Assembly: GCA_029204225.1 (NCBI GenBank)
Contig: CM055093.1
Span: 20,370,595 to 20,434,594 of the forward strand
DNA from: Diphasiastrum complanatum
Lineage: Eukaryota; Streptophyta; Lycopodiopsida; Lycopodiales; Lycopodiaceae
Reading direction: 5' to 3'
Length of the DNA stretch: 64,000 nt
Shown here in pieces: positions 61,225 to 64,000 of the stretch. Position 1 is the first letter of the stretch. Each line of letters starts with the position of its first letter. Under the pieces are notes generated by a model, which made no database searches, was not told the DNA's origin, and saw only the letters and a program-made list of their open reading frames with translations. Both the position numbers and the translations under genes were made by a program.

Positions 61225-61735
61225 TAGACTCAGTATGAGCATTTTCAGCGACTGATAGGACGTCGGTAGAGATTTCATGAAGTACATCAGCTGCTATGGT
61301 GCTGGGACTTGGTGCTCCTGTCCTGATGCAACGAGTTGAGCAAAGATTGTTCTGATCTTCTCAACATGCTAATCCAACTGGTTGCCATCCCATCGTATGG
61401 ATTACAGCTGATTGTGAAGGTGCATGACTGAAGTTGTAGTCCTCACTTCATACTTCTGTTTTAATCTTTCCCACACTGCATGATTGCTTTCGTAGTCTTC
61501 AATCTGCATGAGTAGATCTTTATTTATGGACGAAACGATGATCGCCATTGCGCGCTCATCTTTTTTGATCCATTCAGCTCTCCTCAAGTCTCCCTCTGGA
61601 GGCTGCACCTTCTGAGAGCTCGGTCATCGACCAGATGCCTTCGCCTTTTAGAAGTGTTTTGATTTTGAATTTCTAGATTCTGTAATTTGTGCCATCAAGA
61701 CTGATTGCTACTCTAGTCTGGATTGTCGTAGCCAT
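61223..61735 (-). pseudogene. gag: Copia gag fragment of element I
   Basis: Starts ATG at 61735 (MATTIQTRVAISLDGTNYRI). A TAG follows at the position of a conserved Trp. It continues KFKIKTLLKGEG, shifts frame, then reads EWIKKDERAMAIIVSSINK and AVWERLKQKYEVR, the conserved gag helices. After another stop come HVEKIRTIFAQLVASG and a truncated end at 61223. Confidence 0.8.
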
Positions 61736-61781
61736 ATTGTGTTGTCTAGTAGAATCACTGCTGGAATATCAATAGTGATAA

Positions 61782-61800
61782 CCTGTGAGCTTTGATACCA
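61782..61800 (-). other. Primer binding site of element I
   Basis: The minus strand reads TGGTATCAAAGCTCACAGG, an initiator tRNA-Met type site with one change. Confidence 0.8.
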
Positions 61801-62265
61801 TGTCGTGGAAGCGAGACTGTTTTGTTTTCGTCTTCTTCTTCTTACTCGCAAACGATTTTATGTCTTTAAATTTTGTTTTGTGCGAAAGCTTTTACAGGGT
61901 CCTAGACACGCGACTGCACATCACAAAACTTATTCTATTCTAGCAATCAAGACACATAGCACAAGACAAGGAGATGCACAAAAATAGAGCGACTGTAGTT
62001 TTTTGTTTTGCGTCCCTTTGTGTCCCTTTGTTTTGTAGCTGGCAGTGCGACAGATTCCTCTTTGTTTGCTTCGTAATCTCCCGTTTGCTTTCGTTCCTTT
62101 CGTTTCTTTCGTAGTTTTTGTTTTGCGTCCCTTTGTGGTTTGCAGTCCTGTAGGTGTGTTTACGATTCACGAATGATTTGCAAATCGTTCGTGCTTTGAG
62201 TCAAGGGACATTGACTATCACGAATTGTTCTCGTTCAACCTTTGTTTCGTTTTTGTGTTATGACA
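61801..62265 (-). repeat. 5' LTR of element I
   Basis: 465 bp; the minus strand starts TGTCATAACAC and ends TTCCACGACA (TGTC...GACA ends). It is rich in TTTCG and CCTTTG repeats. No 3' partner is in the window. Confidence 0.65.
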
Positions 62266-62415
62266 AAGTTGCAGGAGTTCACCATTTCTGACAATCAACA
62301 TATTGATTAACTGATTTTCAAGTGAAAATGATTGGGTGTTAGGTAAATGTTTATTATAAAGATTACATGCTGGTACATAAATAATCACTTTGAAAAAGTC
62401 CCTCTTTAAATATTA

Positions 62416-62778
62416 TTGTGTTCAATTTCAAGTACGACAACATTGTGTGGAGTGAAGCTTAGGAGACACTACATTGTCCTTGAGCTTGATGATATACAAG
62501 CTCGGTATACTGAAATGTGTGTAGTTGTCATAAATGAGCTCCCCCGGATGAGGATCACCTGGGAGGTGGGGGCAATTTTTGTTGTTGACAACGATAAGTG
62601 CCAAATGGCTTCTATGGAGCCAATGCCTCCAATCCACTCAGAAGAAGCTGAGCTTGGTGGGCTAGCAGACGAGGCAATGATCGGCGGGAAGGAGGTTTTG
62701 ACAATGATAAACCTAAAGAGGAGAGAGATGAGGAGAAAGAGGAAGAAGACAGCTTTGAAAAAAATGATCAATTGTTAG
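62416..62778 (+). CDS. Hypothetical ORF, 120 aa, unrecognised
   Basis: An open frame with an acidic middle (HSEEAELGG) and a strongly basic tail (LKRREMRRKRKKTALKK). It lies in AT-rich DNA near the end of element I. The composition is plausible for a small protein or a broken exon, but there is no family motif and no clear promoter. It may be chance. Confidence 0.2.
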   Translation: MCSISSTTTLCGVKLRRHYIVLELDDIQARYTEMCVVVINELPRMRITWEVGAIFVVDNDKCQMASMEPMPPIHSEEAELGGLADEAMIGGKEVLTMINLKRREMRRKRKKTALKKMINC

Positions 62779-63975
62779 ATATCTATAATCATATCATGGA
62801 TGATATGATTTGACAAAACATTCATTATTTTAAATTGAATGAATTGATATAACACCATGGTTTTTGAATTTTAAATGTTCAAAATTGTTTGTTTTTGTTA
62901 ATTAAGTAGAGCATAAGAATAGCGTGATGTTTGTTTGATTGGTAGAATTTGATTGTTACATGTTTCTATAAATGTATTGTTGATGGATGCTTACAAAGAT
63001 ATGTTTATTTTGTGATATATGAATTTGCAAAAACGTAATTCTTAGTTCTCTTTAGCCTTATTACAACACTAAATTGCATATAACAAAGAATTATGACATT
63101 TTTGTATAGTCATTGAAATGTCCAAATAATATATCTCGATTTTAATATAAATTAAAATGATTATCATACTAAAGAATGTTGCAAAAATCCAAAGTATGTC
63201 TTATAAGATGGTTTTAATAGATAAGAATTAAATTTTGGTTTACAATTTATAAAGCTACTTAAAATTTTATAATCATGAACTTCATAAAATTATTTATTAA
63301 TCCATAGAATTACACAACTTAAGAAATAAGTGTATTGATTTATAAAAAACTTAAAAAATAGGTCGTTTTTCAAAATGACATGCACAAAAAAAAAGGGTTT
63401 TTCAAAAATGGGTGCATTTTCAGGAGTTTTCACAAAAAATCTTAGATACCTTAGGAGAACCTCGCAAACTTTCTCACTCAACTTGCAACAGTGTTTTGTG
63501 GAGAAACTAATATCTAGCACACATCAAGGACCATTTGTCCAAAACAATCAAAGAATGTGCAGCTGATATTGATTCAAAATAGGAATTAGCTACAACTTTG
63601 AGACTCTAAGAGTCTTGGTAACCATTATTATAATTATAGGACTTGTAATCATGTACTTGTTGATACATACTTTTGTAATATTTTCTAGATATTACAATCA
63701 ACATCATGATCAATCATAATGCTTTTGATCCCAAAAGCAATCTTTATCAATGTACAAATGCACGTTCAATTTAATAAAGTATGTTCTACAATAATGTTCC
63801 AGTCTCATTCAAAGTTTGGTTGTGATCTGAATAAGTACTATAGCTGTTGAGGCATATCTTAGCACAATGTGAAATTTATGTATTTTCACAATTTCAATTG
63901 GATTTATTATATTGATTGTATGTTATCTCAACAAATCACTATCCAAGACCCTAAACCATTTTCAAAATGCTTCTC
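62779..63975. other. AT-rich, no feature recognised
   Basis: Very AT-rich with only short frames. Nothing in it repeats elsewhere in the window that I can see. Confidence 0.5.
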
Positions 63976-64000
63976 TGCCATTAGAAGGCCCTCAACGAGA
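63976..64000. repeat. Hairpin element, copy 5 (cut by the window end)
   Basis: The last bases, TGCCATTAGAAGGCCCTCAA followed by CGAGA, match the start of the inverted core of copies 1, 3 and 4 with one small difference. The rest is outside the window. Confidence 0.6.

Larger units (their letters stand above)
61223..62265 (-). mobile_element. 5' portion of copia element I
   Basis: LTR (61801-62265), primer site (61782-61800), short leader and the first ~170 codons of gag, cut off by the hairpin element. The gag type differs from A, B, D and K. Confidence 0.78.

Overview
This window looks like nuclear DNA of a land plant with a repeat-rich genome. No bacterial or organellar gene organisation is visible. 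Nearly all recognisable coding sequence belongs to LTR retrotransposons, mostly Ty1/copia with some Ty3/gypsy. Five different primer binding sites match the 3' end of initiator tRNA-Met (TGGTATCAGAGC or close variants). I cannot name the species from sequence alone.

Layout. 1-6264: a nearly complete copia element on the minus strand (element A), with one small frameshift in gag. 6265-9470: non-coding sequence with a long CT microsatellite. 9470-11198: a decayed gag-protease-only relative of A (element B). 11590-15124: a broken copia of another family (element C) carrying a long inverted-repeat ('hairpin') element. 15959-17187: the inverted 3' end of another copia plus part of a second hairpin copy. 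17247-17676: a two-unit TG/AG microsatellite repeat and a compact palindromic foldback. 18145-23914: an A-like LTR split by element E, an LTR element with no recognisable gag or pol. 23915-25440: gypsy chromodomain and copia LTR debris. 28036-28707: the only plausible host-type gene, of unknown function. 29511-31930: a copia LTR plus leader without coding sequence. 33400-37100: unrecognised degenerate ORFs and a gypsy gag remnant. 37206-40920: a decayed copia (element D). 40910-46100: fragments, including an internally deleted copia (F), a reverse transcriptase piece and a second gypsy gag. 48350-58090: a copia (element J) interrupted by a very young insertion (element K, 49705-55276) and by a hairpin element. 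58454-60610: an inverted relative of C (element G). 61223-62265: the 5' end of another copia (element I). 62266-64000: AT-rich sequence ending in one more hairpin fragment.

Two larger structures stand out. First, about 12.3-17.2 kb and 55.9-61.2 kb carry the same composite order of parts in opposite orientation, and both arms are bounded on each side by copies of the hairpin element. Second, element K has LTRs that look identical over 647 bp, a perfect 5-bp target duplication, an intact primer site and polypurine tract, and one uninterrupted 1030-codon ORF that is gag at its N terminus and unrecognised for its last ~765 residues. It has no protease, integrase, reverse transcriptase or RNase H, so it would have to borrow pol functions from a relative.
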